DNA of 64,000 bases from Terracoccus sp. 273MFTsu3.1 (GCF_000383675.1 NZ_KB911828.1:50152-114151), one strand, 5' to 3'. Positions 1 through 11,470 are shown, counted from the stretch's first letter. Notes: generated by a model from the sequence alone, not told the origin. Numbers and translations are program-made.

Positions 1-655
1 CCGGTAGCCCAGTGAGGCGGCAGAGCGTGTCGGTGCCGCTAGCGGACCAGACGTCCTCGCGGAACCACGCGACGGTCTCCTCGGTCGTCTCGAGGAAGCA
101 CGCCGGCTCCGGCTCGAGGGCCAGCTTGACCCGGCGTCCCGTCCGGCGTTCGAGCTCGACGAGGTGGGCGACGACCGAGAGGACGTTCTCGGTCAGCCGC
201 GCCCGGTCCGCCGCCGTCACCACCTTGGGACGGAAGGCGAGAGGCGAGGTCTGGATCGATGGTGATACGTGCGACGGCGTCACCTCGGCGAGGATGTCGG
301 CAACCTGGCAGGTGTAGCGCACCCGGTCCGGGCCCGACCAGTCCGGCTCGTAGACCTGCTCCATCACGACGCGGCCCTTGAAGGGGCCGTAGGGAAAGGC
401 GTTGACGGTGTAGACGTACATGTCGTTGGCGGCCAACCACGCCCGAAGGCGCTCGCGCTCGGCTGCGTCCTCGGTCAGCGTCTGGGCGGAGGAGGCCGAC
501 AGCCGCAACGACACGGCATACGGCTCGTCGGGCGCGATCCGGGCCTTCACGAGCGGGGCGTACGTCATGAGGCTGTCACTCATCTCGTCCCAGGTGTCGC
601 CGGGGTGCACGAGCGTTGAGTAGGCGAGGTGCTGGACGGCCGGGGTGGGCTTCAC
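1..655 (-). CDS. EboE-like TIM-barrel protein (sugar phosphate isomerase/epimerase fold), C-terminus cut by window edge
   Basis: About 218 residues are visible. The GTG start at 655 overlaps the upstream stop as GTGA and has a GGAGG box five bases before it. Early segments such as LAYSTLVHPGDTWDE, then VNAFPYGPFKGRVV and LALEPEPACFLETTEE, match my memory of the EboE 'metabolite traffic' family, which is related to xylose-isomerase-like TIM barrels. Acidic residues in the LEPEP segment fit metal binding in that fold. It is the last visible gene of the long minus-strand catabolic operon. I see none of the other ebo genes here, so a role as an isomerase in the neighbouring pathway is equally possible. 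Confidence 0.62.
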   Translation of the reverse strand, partial: MKPTPAVQHLAYSTLVHPGDTWDEMSDSLMTYAPLVKARIAPDEPYAVSLRLSASSAQTLTEDAAERERLRAWLAANDMYVYTVNAFPYGPFKGRVVMEQVYEPDWSGPDRVRYTCQVADILAEVTPSHVSPSIQTSPLAFRPKVVTAADRARLTENVLSVVAHLVELERRTGRRVKLALEPEPACFLETTEETVAWFREDVWSASGTDTLCRLTGLP

Positions 656-1428
656 GACGCCCTCCGATCGTGGGCCTCGAGCCGTTGACGGACCTGGGTG
701 AGCAACACGGCCGCGTCGGTGCCCGCCGCATGCTCGTCGACGGTCAGGGCGAGGTGGACGAACGTGCCCATCCCGATCCCGCGGCCGCCGTCGGGCAGGG
801 CGACGACTGCCGGTCGGTCGACGGCGTCGCCGACGGAGAGCGCCACGAGCTCGCCGCCCGCGAGGACGGGGAGGTCGAACAGCAGCCCGGTGCCCCGCAG
901 GTCGTGGACGGCCAGCGTCGCGCCGGATGGCTCGCCCTCGTGCGCGGGGACGGCGGATGCGTCGTCGAGAGTCCGTCGCAGCCCTGACACCGAGAGGTCG
1001 TGGGCGTTCACGACCTCCCGGTGTGGCCCGTCCGGGGCGTGGACCCTCAGGACAGGGCGGGACGCCGCGGTGGCTGCACCGGAGACCGCGCGGAGCGCCT
1101 GGACGGCGGACTCGACGACGCTGGCGAGCAGGTCCGTCGTCCTCGCGAGTCTCGTGACCTCGACCTCTGCGACGGAGGTGCGCAGCTTCCGGGACTCGAT
1201 GGCTACTGCAGCAGAGGGGGATTCGGCGGTCGTCGCGGCACGGCCCACGTCGGCCACAGTGACCCGACCGAGCGGGCCCGTCCCGGCAATCCTGTCGAGG
1301 CTCACCCCTCGGTCGCTCGCCAGGCGCCGCACCCGTGGGGAGTGGACGTGACGAGGGCGACGGCCTCCGGGAGGGGCGGCCGGCCTCCCCCCGGGGAGGA
1401 AGGGGGCGAGCGCGGCGGGCACGCTCAC
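652..1428 (-). CDS. degenerate E2-like acyltransferase subunit without lipoyl domain
   Basis: 258 residues from a GTG that overlaps the E1 beta stop. Residues about 28-62 form a peripheral-subunit-binding domain (SPRVRRLASDRGV, then GTGPLGRVTVADV). The rest resembles the C-terminal part of an E2 catalytic domain (TLAVHDLRGTGLLFDLPVL, then LALTVDEHAAGTDAAVLL). There is no N-terminal lipoyl domain, and the normal DHRxxDG catalytic motif is replaced by DEHAAGT, so the histidine is displaced. Normal E2 proteins are roughly 400-550 residues. Since it directly follows E1 alpha and beta it may be a structural docking subunit; catalysis by it is doubtful. Confidence 0.75.
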   Translation of the reverse strand: MSVPAALAPFLPGGRPAAPPGGRRPRHVHSPRVRRLASDRGVSLDRIAGTGPLGRVTVADVGRAATTAESPSAAVAIESRKLRTSVAEVEVTRLARTTDLLASVVESAVQALRAVSGAATAASRPVLRVHAPDGPHREVVNAHDLSVSGLRRTLDDASAVPAHEGEPSGATLAVHDLRGTGLLFDLPVLAGGELVALSVGDAVDRPAVVALPDGGRGIGMGTFVHLALTVDEHAAGTDAAVLLTQVRQRLEAHDRRAS

Positions 1429-2402
1429 GACTGCAGCGCCTTCTCGACGGTGCTGGCGACGCTCTCGGCCGAGGGCATGACGAGGTCCTCGAGGGAGTCG
1501 GCCGACGGCAGCGGGATGTGGGGCGTCGTGATCCGCTGCACCGGCCCGTCGAGGTCCCAGAACGCCTCGTCGGCGACGATGGAGGCGATCTCGGCGCCCC
1601 AGCCCAGCAGCTGCGGGTTCTCCTCGACGGTGAAGAGCCGACCCGTCCTCGCCACCGACCCCAGGATGGTTCGGGTGTCGAGCGGCACGAGCGAGCGCAC
1701 GTCGATGACCTCGGCGTCGATGCCTCGCGTGGCCAGGTCCTCTGCCGCTGCCAGCGCCCGCGGGACCATCATGCCTAGGGCGAGGATCGTTGCGTCACGG
1801 CCGGGCCGCCGGATCTTGGCGGTGCCGAGGCTGTCGACGATCTCGCCGTCGGGGACCTCGCCCTTGGAGGCATAGAGGCCCTTGTGCTCGCAGAAGATCA
1901 CGGGGTCCTCGTCGCGGATGGCCGCGGCCATGAGGCCGACGACGTCCTCGGCGGTCGAGGGGGTCACGACCTTGAGGCCGGGGACGGCCATCGCCCAGTT
2001 CTCGATCGACTGCGAGTGCTGCGCCCCGAAGCGCAGGCCACCGCCGTTGCCCGTCTTGATGACGAGGGGCAGGCTCACCTGCCCGTCGGTCATGTAGCGC
2101 GTCTTGGCGATCTGGTTCACGACGATGTCCCAGCACACGGCGAAGAAGTCGGAGAACATGATCTCGGCCACCGGCCGCAGCCCCGTCATCGCGGCGCCCA
2201 TGGCCGCCCCGAGGATGGCCTGCTCGCTGATGGGCGTGTCGAGGACCCGCTTCGGGCCGAACTCGTCGAGCAGGCCGACGGTCGTCTTGAAGACGCCTCC
2301 CGCCCCGGCGATGTCCTCGCCGACGACGACGACGCGCTCGTCACGACGCATCTCCTGCGCGATGCCTCGTGCCACTGCATCTCGGTAGCTCAGTTGCGCC
2401 AT
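1425..2402 (-). CDS. 2-oxo acid (pyruvate/acetoin-type) dehydrogenase E1 component, beta subunit
   Basis: 325 residues. Of two in-frame ATGs, the second at 2402 has the better-placed GGAGG (six bases); the first at 2408 abuts the box. The transketolase-like pyrimidine domain starts with VVVVGEDIAGAGGVFKTT, whose Glu (about 29) is the expected residue that activates thiamine diphosphate. The C-terminal transketolase domain carries GRLFTVEENPQLLGWGAEI. It overlaps the end of the alpha subunit, so the pair is translationally coupled. Family members decarboxylate pyruvate, branched-chain 2-oxo acids or acetoin; the substrate here is not resolved. Confidence 0.93.
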   Translation of the reverse strand: MAQLSYRDAVARGIAQEMRRDERVVVVGEDIAGAGGVFKTTVGLLDEFGPKRVLDTPISEQAILGAAMGAAMTGLRPVAEIMFSDFFAVCWDIVVNQIAKTRYMTDGQVSLPLVIKTGNGGGLRFGAQHSQSIENWAMAVPGLKVVTPSTAEDVVGLMAAAIRDEDPVIFCEHKGLYASKGEVPDGEIVDSLGTAKIRRPGRDATILALGMMVPRALAAAEDLATRGIDAEVIDVRSLVPLDTRTILGSVARTGRLFTVEENPQLLGWGAEIASIVADEAFWDLDGPVQRITTPHIPLPSADSLEDLVMPSAESVASTVEKALQS

Positions 2403-3454
2403 GACCATCCTCCATCAGCCCAGACATCGGTGAAAGCACTCTCGGGAGAGGGAAGTTCACCAGCGATGGCTCCCTCGGTGGCGGCGTCGACGAGGGCGAG
2501 CACACTCGCGTCGATGGCGTCGAGCTCGTCCTCGGACACGCCCAGCCGCACCAAGCGCTCGCGGTAGACCGTGAGCGGGTCGTACGCCTTCCACGCCTCG
2601 ACCTCCTCGCTCGGGCGGTACTTGCCCGGATCGGCCCGCGAGTGCCCGCCGTGACGGTAGGTCAGCGCCTCCACGAGGGAGGGGCCCTGCCCCGAGCGGG
2701 CGCGGTCGAGGGCCGTCACCGCGGCGAGGTGGACCTCGTCCGCGTCGTTGCCGTCGATGACGATCGACTCGAGCCCGTAGGCAGGGGCCCGGTCGGCGGC
2801 TGGGTGCGGGACCGCGGTGATGTCGTGGATGGAGGTGTACTCCATGTAGAGGTTGTTCTCACAGACGAAGACGACCGGCAGGCGGTAGACGGCGGCATAG
2901 TTGAGGGCCTCGTGGAACGCGCCGATGTTGGTGGTGCCGTCGCCGAAGAAGCAGACGGCCACCTGGCCCGACCCGCGGTACTGCGCCGACCACGCGGCGC
3001 CGTTGGCGATCGTCAGGTGTGCCCCGATGATCGCGTAGGAGCCCATCATCCCGTGCTCGACGCTCGTGAGGTGCATCGAACCGCCCTTGCCGCCCATGAG
3101 GCCGTTGGCCCGGCCGAGCAGCTCGGCGAGCACGGGCGTCATCGGCACGCCGCGCGCCAGGGTGTGGGCGTGCCCTCGGTAGGTCGCGAAGGTGTAGTCG
3201 TCCTCGCGCATCGCGGCGCCGAAGCCGGCTGCGATCGCCTCCATCCCGAGCGACAGGTGGCTCGTGCCCTTGACGAGCTGCTTCATGAACAGGTCGTAGG
3301 CGCGCTTCTCGAAGGTGCGCATCTCCCGCATCGACCGGTAGAGCTGCCGGCGGCGGTCGAGGTCGACATCGAGGGCGTCGTTGGCGTCGCTGCGCTCCGG
3401 GGGGAGCACGACGCCGTGCTCGCCGTAGCGGTGCTCGGACAGGGGAAGCTTCAT
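2390..3454 (-). CDS. 2-oxo acid (pyruvate/acetoin-type) dehydrogenase E1 component, alpha subunit
   Basis: 354 residues. The ATG at 3454 overlaps the upstream stop (ATGA) and is preceded by GGAGG at seven bases. The thiamine diphosphate motif is complete: GDGTTNIG at about 161 and the closing NN at about 190. MGGKGGSMHL and YRHGGHSRADPGKYR (phosphorylation-loop type) are also typical of E1 alpha. It forms a heterotetramer with the beta subunit encoded next. A normal lipoylated E2 and an E3 are not in the window, so the complex must borrow them or use another electron acceptor. Confidence 0.94.
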   Translation of the reverse strand: MKLPLSEHRYGEHGVVLPPERSDANDALDVDLDRRRQLYRSMREMRTFEKRAYDLFMKQLVKGTSHLSLGMEAIAAGFGAAMREDDYTFATYRGHAHTLARGVPMTPVLAELLGRANGLMGGKGGSMHLTSVEHGMMGSYAIIGAHLTIANGAAWSAQYRGSGQVAVCFFGDGTTNIGAFHEALNYAAVYRLPVVFVCENNLYMEYTSIHDITAVPHPAADRAPAYGLESIVIDGNDADEVHLAAVTALDRARSGQGPSLVEALTYRHGGHSRADPGKYRPSEEVEAWKAYDPLTVYRERLVRLGVSEDELDAIDASVLALVDAATEGAIAGELPSPESAFTDVWADGGWSWRN

Positions 3455-4806
3455 GCGGGGACCTCCGACGGGGTGGCACTGCCGGCGCGGTTGAGGTGGG
3501 ACTGGCTGTCGCGCATGGTCGGCAGGTAGCCACCGGTGGTGAAGTAGCGCTTTCCGGCCACGAGCAACTCCTCGGCCGGGAACTTCGTGATGACCTCGCA
3601 GCCGGTGGCCGTCACGACGACCTCCTCCTCGATCCGAGCGGCGCCCCACCCGTCGGCTGCGGGCCAGTAGGTCTCGAGGGCGAAGACCATGCCCTCCTCG
3701 AGCGTCTCGGGGCTGTCGAAGGAGGTCAGACGACTGAAGATCGGCCGCTCCCAGATCGACAGGCCGATGCCGTGGCCGTACTGCAGCGCGAAGGCAGCCT
3801 CCTCGTTGGCGAAGCCGAACTCCTGGGCCGTCGGCCACAGCGCGACGACGTCGGCGGTCGTGACGCCCGGCCTGATGATGTCTATCGCCCGGTCCATGAG
3901 CTCGCGGCAGATCGTGTACGCGTCACGCTGCGCCCTCGACGCGCTGCCCACCGCGAAGGTGCGGTAGTAGCAGGTGCGGTAGCCCATGAAGCTGTGCAGG
4001 ATGTCGAAGAACGCCGGGTCCCCGGGTCGGATGAGGCGGTCGGTGAACACGTGCGGATGCGGCGAGCAGCGTTCTCCCGAGATGGCATTGACTCCCTCGA
4101 CGTGCTCGGAGCCGAGGTCGTAGAGGGTCTTGCTCACCAGGCCGACGCACTCGTTCTCACGCACCCCAGGCCGCAGGAACTCGTAGAGGTTCTCGTAGGC
4201 CGCGTCCACCATCGAGGCGGCCTGGGTGAGCAGGCCGATCTCGTCACCGGTCTTGATCCGCCTCGCCGCGAGGAACTGCTGCTGCCCGTCGACGACGTGG
4301 AAGCCGGCCGCCTCGAGGGCGAAGAGAACGGGCGGCTCGATGATGTCGACACCGATGTCCTGCCCTTCGAGGCCGAAGTCGCGCATCACCTGGGCGACCT
4401 TGGCGGCGACGTCCGCTGCGCGGCCGGCCTCCGGGGAGATGGCGCCGCGGAGGGTGGAGATGCCGGCACGGGCGCCGTAGTGGTCACCCCGACCTGCGGC
4501 CGCGTGCGGCTCGTCGAGCCAGCGCGACTGGAGCTGGTGGTGCCGCGCGGCCGAGCCGAAGTCCCAGAGGACGGGGTCGCCGCCGCGGGGCAGGATCGCG
4601 AAACGGATCATCTTGTCCATGGCCCACGTCCCGATGTGGGTCGCGGTCATGTAGCGGATGTTGTGGAAGTCGAAGGTCAGCAGGGCGCCCAGGTCCGACC
4701 GGTCGAGCTCTGCCTTGAGCCGGGCGAGCCGGTCGCGGCGCAGCCGGTCCATGTCGAGACGACTCTCCCAGTCGACCGCGTTCGTGCCGTACGTCGGTGA
4801 CACCAT
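3451..4806 (-). CDS. M24 family (creatinase/aminopeptidase-fold) metallohydrolase with an altered metal site
   Basis: 451 residues, ATG at 4806 with a GAGGAG box. The N-terminal creatinase domain (about 25-170) contains DLGALLTFDFHNIRYMTATH. The C-terminal pita-bread domain follows. Expected metal ligands are one Asp in FFDIL, the His in YGHGIGLSIWERP, and Glu in EEGMVFALETYW and ARIEEEVVVT. The second Asp, normally in a GYxxDxxRT strand, is replaced: the sequence reads GYRTCYYRTF. Such proteins include Xaa-Pro peptidases, creatinases and the DMSP lyase DddP; position in a catabolic operon favours a small-molecule hydrolase or lyase over a peptidase, but this is inference. Confidence 0.85.
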   Translation of the reverse strand: MVSPTYGTNAVDWESRLDMDRLRRDRLARLKAELDRSDLGALLTFDFHNIRYMTATHIGTWAMDKMIRFAILPRGGDPVLWDFGSAARHHQLQSRWLDEPHAAAGRGDHYGARAGISTLRGAISPEAGRAADVAAKVAQVMRDFGLEGQDIGVDIIEPPVLFALEAAGFHVVDGQQQFLAARRIKTGDEIGLLTQAASMVDAAYENLYEFLRPGVRENECVGLVSKTLYDLGSEHVEGVNAISGERCSPHPHVFTDRLIRPGDPAFFDILHSFMGYRTCYYRTFAVGSASRAQRDAYTICRELMDRAIDIIRPGVTTADVVALWPTAQEFGFANEEAAFALQYGHGIGLSIWERPIFSRLTSFDSPETLEEGMVFALETYWPAADGWGAARIEEEVVVTATGCEVITKFPAEELLVAGKRYFTTGGYLPTMRDSQSHLNRAGSATPSEVPA

Positions 4807-4839
4807 GACTACTCCTCGGGAACGTGGGTGGATCGGCTG

Positions 4840-5424
4840 CTAGTGAGCCGGTGGCGCTGGGACGGGGGGTGATGGGGTGAGGTGGTCCTCGACGTCTGCG
4901 GGCGGTGGGAGGGGTGGCCGGGTGAGCAGGTAGGCCGCAGCGGCGGCCGCGCGCTCCTCGGCGAGGTAGTAGGCCACCTCGACGAGCTCGAGGGCCATCC
5001 CGTCGGGGTCGCTGAAGTAGACCCAACGCCAGCCCGCGAGGGGGCCGGAGTCGACCACATTGACGTCGGAGTAGAAGGTGACGCCGCGCGCCTCGAGGTC
5101 GGCCTTGGTCGCGCGGACGTCCGCGACGCGGAAGCAGACGTGGGCTGCGCCGAGGTGGTTGTTCGGTATCGGACGGGTGCTCGTCACCGGGCGGTTCGCG
5201 TACTCGATGAGCTCCATCATCGAGTGCTCACCCGCCCAGAAGCAGACTTGGCGCAGGCGGGCGCCGGGCACGCCCACGCCCTTCTCGAGGTCCGGTCCGT
5301 CGAACCACGGAGTGGGTTCATTGGCGAAAGGCAGGCCGAGCACGTCGTGGTAGAACCGGATCGACCGGTCGAGGTCCGTCACGACGAGACCGACGTGGTG
5401 CACCGCCTGCAGCTGGGATCCCAT
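4840..5424 (-). CDS. VOC (glyoxalase/dioxygenase-fold) family enzyme
   Basis: 194 residues from the ATG at 5424, chosen because GGGAGG lies five bases upstream; a GTG at 5442 overlapping the previous stop is the alternative. Two beta-alpha-beta-beta-beta modules are visible. Metal ligands expected for the family are present: His in AVHHVGLVVTDL, Glu in SMMELIEY, His in LGAAHVCFRV and Glu in GMALELVEV. The set resembles methylmalonyl-CoA epimerase and glyoxalase I relatives. The tail after about residue 160 is Ala- and Pro-rich and probably disordered. Within the operon it may epimerise or isomerise an intermediate. Confidence 0.85.
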   Translation of the reverse strand: MGSQLQAVHHVGLVVTDLDRSIRFYHDVLGLPFANEPTPWFDGPDLEKGVGVPGARLRQVCFWAGEHSMMELIEYANRPVTSTRPIPNNHLGAAHVCFRVADVRATKADLEARGVTFYSDVNVVDSGPLAGWRWVYFSDPDGMALELVEVAYYLAEERAAAAAAYLLTRPPLPPPADVEDHLTPSPPVPAPPAH

Positions 5425-5438
5425 GGCCGCCTCCCGCG

Positions 5439-6515
5439 TCACGCCGGACCGGCGCTGGTCGGTGAGACGAGGATCTTCAGCTGGTCACCCGAGGGGCTGA
5501 CGAGGACGTCGAACCCATCGGTGACGACGCGCTCGAGACCGATCTGCGCGGTGACGGCCTTGGCGACCGGGTACTTCCCCGAGGCGATGAGCCGGATGAT
5601 TCGGGGCCAGTCGGTGATCAGGTAGCACCAGCTGCCGATATAGCTGATGTCTTTCTCGGACAGGCGCATCGCGTCGATCGTCGCCGGCTTGGTGTGCAGG
5701 CCGGTCTGGACGATCGAGCCCCGGGTTCGGACGCTGTTCATCGCGGTGGTGAGGCCCGGCGTGCTGCCCGAGCACTCGGCCACGACGTCGACGCCCGCGC
5801 CTCGTGTCAGTTGCGCGATCGACTCGGCGAAACCGTCGGCGGTGGGGTCGAGCACCGGTCCGACGTCGAGCGCGGCTGCGAGGGCGGCCCGGTTTGGGTT
5901 GGGCTCGGCGATCACCACGGTCGCCGCGCCGAGCGCATCGGCATACAGCGCGGAGAGCACGCCGATCGGGCCGGCGCCGGTGACGAGCACGATGTCGCCG
6001 CCGCGGATCCCGACCCGGTCGATACCGTATGCCGCCACGCTCGCGGGCTCGACGACGGCTCCCTCGACGTCTGAGACCTCGTCCGGCAGGGTCGAGACCT
6101 GGTACTCCTTGAGCACGGCATACTGCGCGAGTCCGCCTGTCTCGGCGGACAGTCCGGTGCAGGCGAAGCGTACGCACAGGTGACCGAGCCCCTGGCGGCA
6201 GAACGTGCAGCGACCGCAGACGATGGCCGGCATGATCGCGACGCGGTCGCCAACGGCCACGTCGGTGACCTGCGGGCCCACCTCGACGACCCGCGCCGAG
6301 AACTCGTGCCCGAGCGTCTGCGGGAGGGTCGCGCCGGTGAGGGGGTGCGGGGACGTGGGGGTGACGATGGGGCCCACGACGTACTCGTGGAGGTCAGTGC
6401 CGCAGATGCCGCACCAGAGGACCTCGACGAGGACGTCGTCGGCTGCCTTGATCTCCGGGATCGCGACGTCCTCGATGCGGATGTCGGACTTTCCGTGGAA
6501 GCGTGCTGCACGCAC
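5439..6515 (-). CDS. zinc-dependent MDR alcohol dehydrogenase (2,3-butanediol/sorbitol dehydrogenase type)
   Basis: 358 residues. Start is the GTG at 6515 with GAGGAG six bases before it; the frame stays open far upstream but that part is only a shadow of the ABC gene. Catalytic zinc motifs are GICGTDLHEY and LGHEF; the structural zinc loop has the CGRCTFC spacing followed by GLGHLC. The Rossmann motif is VTGAGPIGVLSAL. The insert between Cys and His (VTPTSPHPLTG) is typical of butanediol dehydrogenases. It follows the importer genes by 98 bp in the same direction and likely oxidises the imported alcohol or a derivative. Confidence 0.9.
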   Translation of the reverse strand: MRAARFHGKSDIRIEDVAIPEIKAADDVLVEVLWCGICGTDLHEYVVGPIVTPTSPHPLTGATLPQTLGHEFSARVVEVGPQVTDVAVGDRVAIMPAIVCGRCTFCRQGLGHLCVRFACTGLSAETGGLAQYAVLKEYQVSTLPDEVSDVEGAVVEPASVAAYGIDRVGIRGGDIVLVTGAGPIGVLSALYADALGAATVVIAEPNPNRAALAAALDVGPVLDPTADGFAESIAQLTRGAGVDVVAECSGSTPGLTTAMNSVRTRGSIVQTGLHTKPATIDAMRLSEKDISYIGSWCYLITDWPRIIRLIASGKYPVAKAVTAQIGLERVVTDGFDVLVSPSGDQLKILVSPTSAGPA

Positions 6516-6613
6516 TGGAGTCTCCTCGGTGGTTTCGGTGGTGGGACGGACGGCGCTGTCTCGCAGCGCAGTTCGCAGTTCGCGGGCGTGGTTAGGGCGA
6601 GGTGCGACGGCCG

Positions 6614-9100
<2,487 letters not shown>

Positions 9101-9213
9101 GTCCCGTCCTTCGGTCGGCCTGTGGTTCTCGGTCGTGGTGGCGACGACGGAAGGCTCCCGTACGGGGTCGGCCGGGCCGTCGGTCGTGACGGCACCGGCC
9201 GCCCCGTGCGGCG

Positions 9214-10332
9214 TCACTTGAGCAGCTTCGCCTGGGCCTGTCCGTCCATCTGGGCAGACAGGTAGATGTCACCGGGGAGGTCCTTCTTGCACGTCACCGG
9301 GTTGGGCTTGCTGCCGACGGAGTCCTCGAAGGTCGGCGCCTTGAACTGCTTCGACGACGGCGGCGTGCCGCCCGTCGCGAGGGCGACGGCCCACTGGACG
9401 GCGAGGCGGGCGTTGTCGTTGCCCGTCGCGACGGTGAAGAGCTTGAAGTCAGGGTTCTGCGCCTTGTGGGCCTCGTAGAAGCACGACAGAACGTTGCCGT
9501 CCGAGGTCGCGAGAGCCGGGATCGAGCGCCCGCTCTTCTCGAACTCCGGCAGGGCTCCGACGAGGGAGGGGCCGAAGTCGGAGACGATCGCGTCGATCTT
9601 CGGGTACTTCGCGATCGCGGCGCTCAGCACCTGCTGCGTCTTTGCCGGATCCCAGTTGGTGACCTCGAAGGGCGCCTGCCCGATGAAGGTGTACTTCCCG
9701 GTGGGGTCGAGGACGCTCTTCATGCCCTTGAGCTCGTCGAGGCCCTGGCTGTTGCCGGCGGGACCGGACAGGAACAGGATGTTGCCGCCGTCGGGCAGGG
9801 TCTTGACGAGCCAGTCGGCCCAGTTCTTGCCGTCCGTGACGAAGTCCGCACCCACCCAGACGTCGTAGTCCTTGCCGTCGGCGCCGCCCGGGTTGACTCG
9901 GTAGGGCACGGTGGTGACGCCGGCCTCCTTGGCGCTCTGGAGCGCCGGCAGCATGGCGTTGCCCGCGTCGGGGAAGACGACGAGGGCGTTGACGCCCTTG
10001 GCGACCAGGCCCTGGATGTCGGAGATGGCCTTCTGCGTGTCGCCCTGTCCGTCGGCGTACGTGAAGCTCGTGACGCTCGGGCACTTGGCGATCTCGTCCT
10101 TGGCCGAGGCCGTGGTGACGAGCCGCCAGCTGTTGCCGCCGAAGCCGTCGGTCAGGCCGAGGGTGATCTTGTTGGAGCCGCACCAGGAGGGGGCTCCGGC
10201 GACGGTGCTGCCTGCGGCAGTGCCGCCGGCGCCGGGAGCACCGTCCTCGGACGAGCTGCCGCAGGCGGCAAGAGCCAGGGCTGCGACGCCGGACATCGCG
10301 AGGAGGCGGACGGCGGTGGTGGATCGGGACAT
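9214..10332 (-). CDS. sugar-type ABC transporter substrate-binding lipoprotein
   Basis: 372 residues with a lipoprotein signal peptide ending in the lipobox LALAAC (Cys about 23), followed by a Ser/Gly/Ala-rich linker. The mature part has the type I periplasmic-binding fold of ribose-like proteins: KITLGLTDGFGGNSWR, GDTQKAISDIQGLVAKGVNALVVFPD, and a hinge near NILFLSGPAGNSQGLDELKG. It lies between the two permease-encoding genes of the importer and should deliver the substrate to them. The ligand may be a sugar, polyol or similar compound; the sequence alone does not say. Confidence 0.92.
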   Translation of the reverse strand: MSRSTTAVRLLAMSGVAALALAACGSSSEDGAPGAGGTAAGSTVAGAPSWCGSNKITLGLTDGFGGNSWRLVTTASAKDEIAKCPSVTSFTYADGQGDTQKAISDIQGLVAKGVNALVVFPDAGNAMLPALQSAKEAGVTTVPYRVNPGGADGKDYDVWVGADFVTDGKNWADWLVKTLPDGGNILFLSGPAGNSQGLDELKGMKSVLDPTGKYTFIGQAPFEVTNWDPAKTQQVLSAAIAKYPKIDAIVSDFGPSLVGALPEFEKSGRSIPALATSDGNVLSCFYEAHKAQNPDFKLFTVATGNDNARLAVQWAVALATGGTPPSSKQFKAPTFEDSVGSKPNPVTCKKDLPGDIYLSAQMDGQAQAKLLK

Positions 10333-10387
10333 TGCAGATCGACCTTTCTGGTGGTCAGGAGCCGGGTGTGGCAGGAGGAGAGGCGGG

Positions 10388-11398
10388 TCAGGCCGCGACG
10401 GTGGCGGCGCGGCGGTCTGACCGTCTGCGGAGCCGGGACCAGTTGATGGTGTAGAGCGCGACGCCGATGGCGAACGCAGCCGACTGCACGAGGGTCTTGC
10501 CCGCGAAGTCGAAGCCGAGGGCCAGAACGAACTGGTCCAGCTGGGTCAGGAAGAGGGCAGCGACGGCGGTGGCCACGAGGTTGCCCCGGCCACCGAGCAG
10601 AGAGGTGCCTCCGAGCACCACGGCCGCCACCGAGGCGAGCAGGTAGCTGTCGCCCTGGTATGCCGTCGGCTTGTTGAGGATGCCGGCGAGCAGGAGCGCT
10701 CCCAGCCAGTAGAAGACCTGCGCGAAGACGTAGCCGCCGGCCTTGAAGCCCTGCACGCGCAACCCCGCCGCCCACGCCGCCGAGCCGTTGGCCCCGACGG
10801 CCTCGAAGCGACGTCCTGACGCCGTCTTCTTGACGACGACCGTGACGACGGCCGTGGCCACCACGGCGACGACGAGAGCGTGCGGGACGCCGAGTGTGCT
10901 GTCACCGGCGAGGCGGGCGAGCAGGTCGGTGGTCTGGCGCGGCGTGCCGCCCGACACGCCCAGGACCGCGGCGTACAGCAGGGCGTTGGTGCCGAGGGTG
11001 GCGACGATCGGGTTGAGGCCGAGCCGCCCGATGAGCAGGCCGTTGCCGAGCCCGGTGAGGAGGGAGACGCCCAGGGCCAACAGGGCCGCCGGGAGCACCT
11101 TGGAGTCGTCGCCGTAGGCCTGGTGGGTCACGATGACGATGACGAGCGACACCGAGCCGGCGACCGAGAGGTCGATGCCGCCCTGCATGACGACCAGCGT
11201 CTGGCCGAGGGCGACGATCGCGAGCACCGCCGCGAACGGCAGCATGCTCTGGACCGCGCCGGAGCTGACGCTGCTCGGGGCGAGGACGAAGCCGGCGGCG
11301 ACGAGGAGGGCCAGGGCCGCGACCACGGTGAGCAGTCCGCGCGACAGCGACCGCGGTGCGCGGCGCGAAGGTGCGGCTGTCTCGTTCTTCGGGTCCAT
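10388..11398 (-). CDS. ribose-type ABC importer permease
   Basis: 336 residues starting at ATG 11398 (GAGGAG six bases upstream); the reading frame is open further but without a ribosome site. About eight to ten membrane segments are seen. The family hallmark GQTLVVMQGGIDLSVAGSVS and the ending SVAAVVLGGTSLLGGRGN are shared with the permease half of the fused gene at 6614. It is the first gene after a promoter/operator at 11471-11499 and starts the transporter part of the operon. Confidence 0.92.
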   Translation of the reverse strand: MDPKNETAAPSRRAPRSLSRGLLTVVAALALLVAAGFVLAPSSVSSGAVQSMLPFAAVLAIVALGQTLVVMQGGIDLSVAGSVSLVIVIVTHQAYGDDSKVLPAALLALGVSLLTGLGNGLLIGRLGLNPIVATLGTNALLYAAVLGVSGGTPRQTTDLLARLAGDSTLGVPHALVVAVVATAVVTVVVKKTASGRRFEAVGANGSAAWAAGLRVQGFKAGGYVFAQVFYWLGALLLAGILNKPTAYQGDSYLLASVAAVVLGGTSLLGGRGNLVATAVAALFLTQLDQFVLALGFDFAGKTLVQSAAFAIGVALYTINWSRLRRRSDRRAATVAA

Positions 11399-11470
11399 GA
11401 CCAACTCCTCGACACTGAGGGCTTCGCTGCCGGCCGTCCGGATCCCCGGTCGACCGTGGTGTTGGGTGAG

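Noticed and set aside
1..655. Full ebo (metabolite traffic) gene cluster
   Set aside because: Only an EboE-like protein is visible; the upstream genes are dehydrogenase subunits, not EboA-D or EboF.
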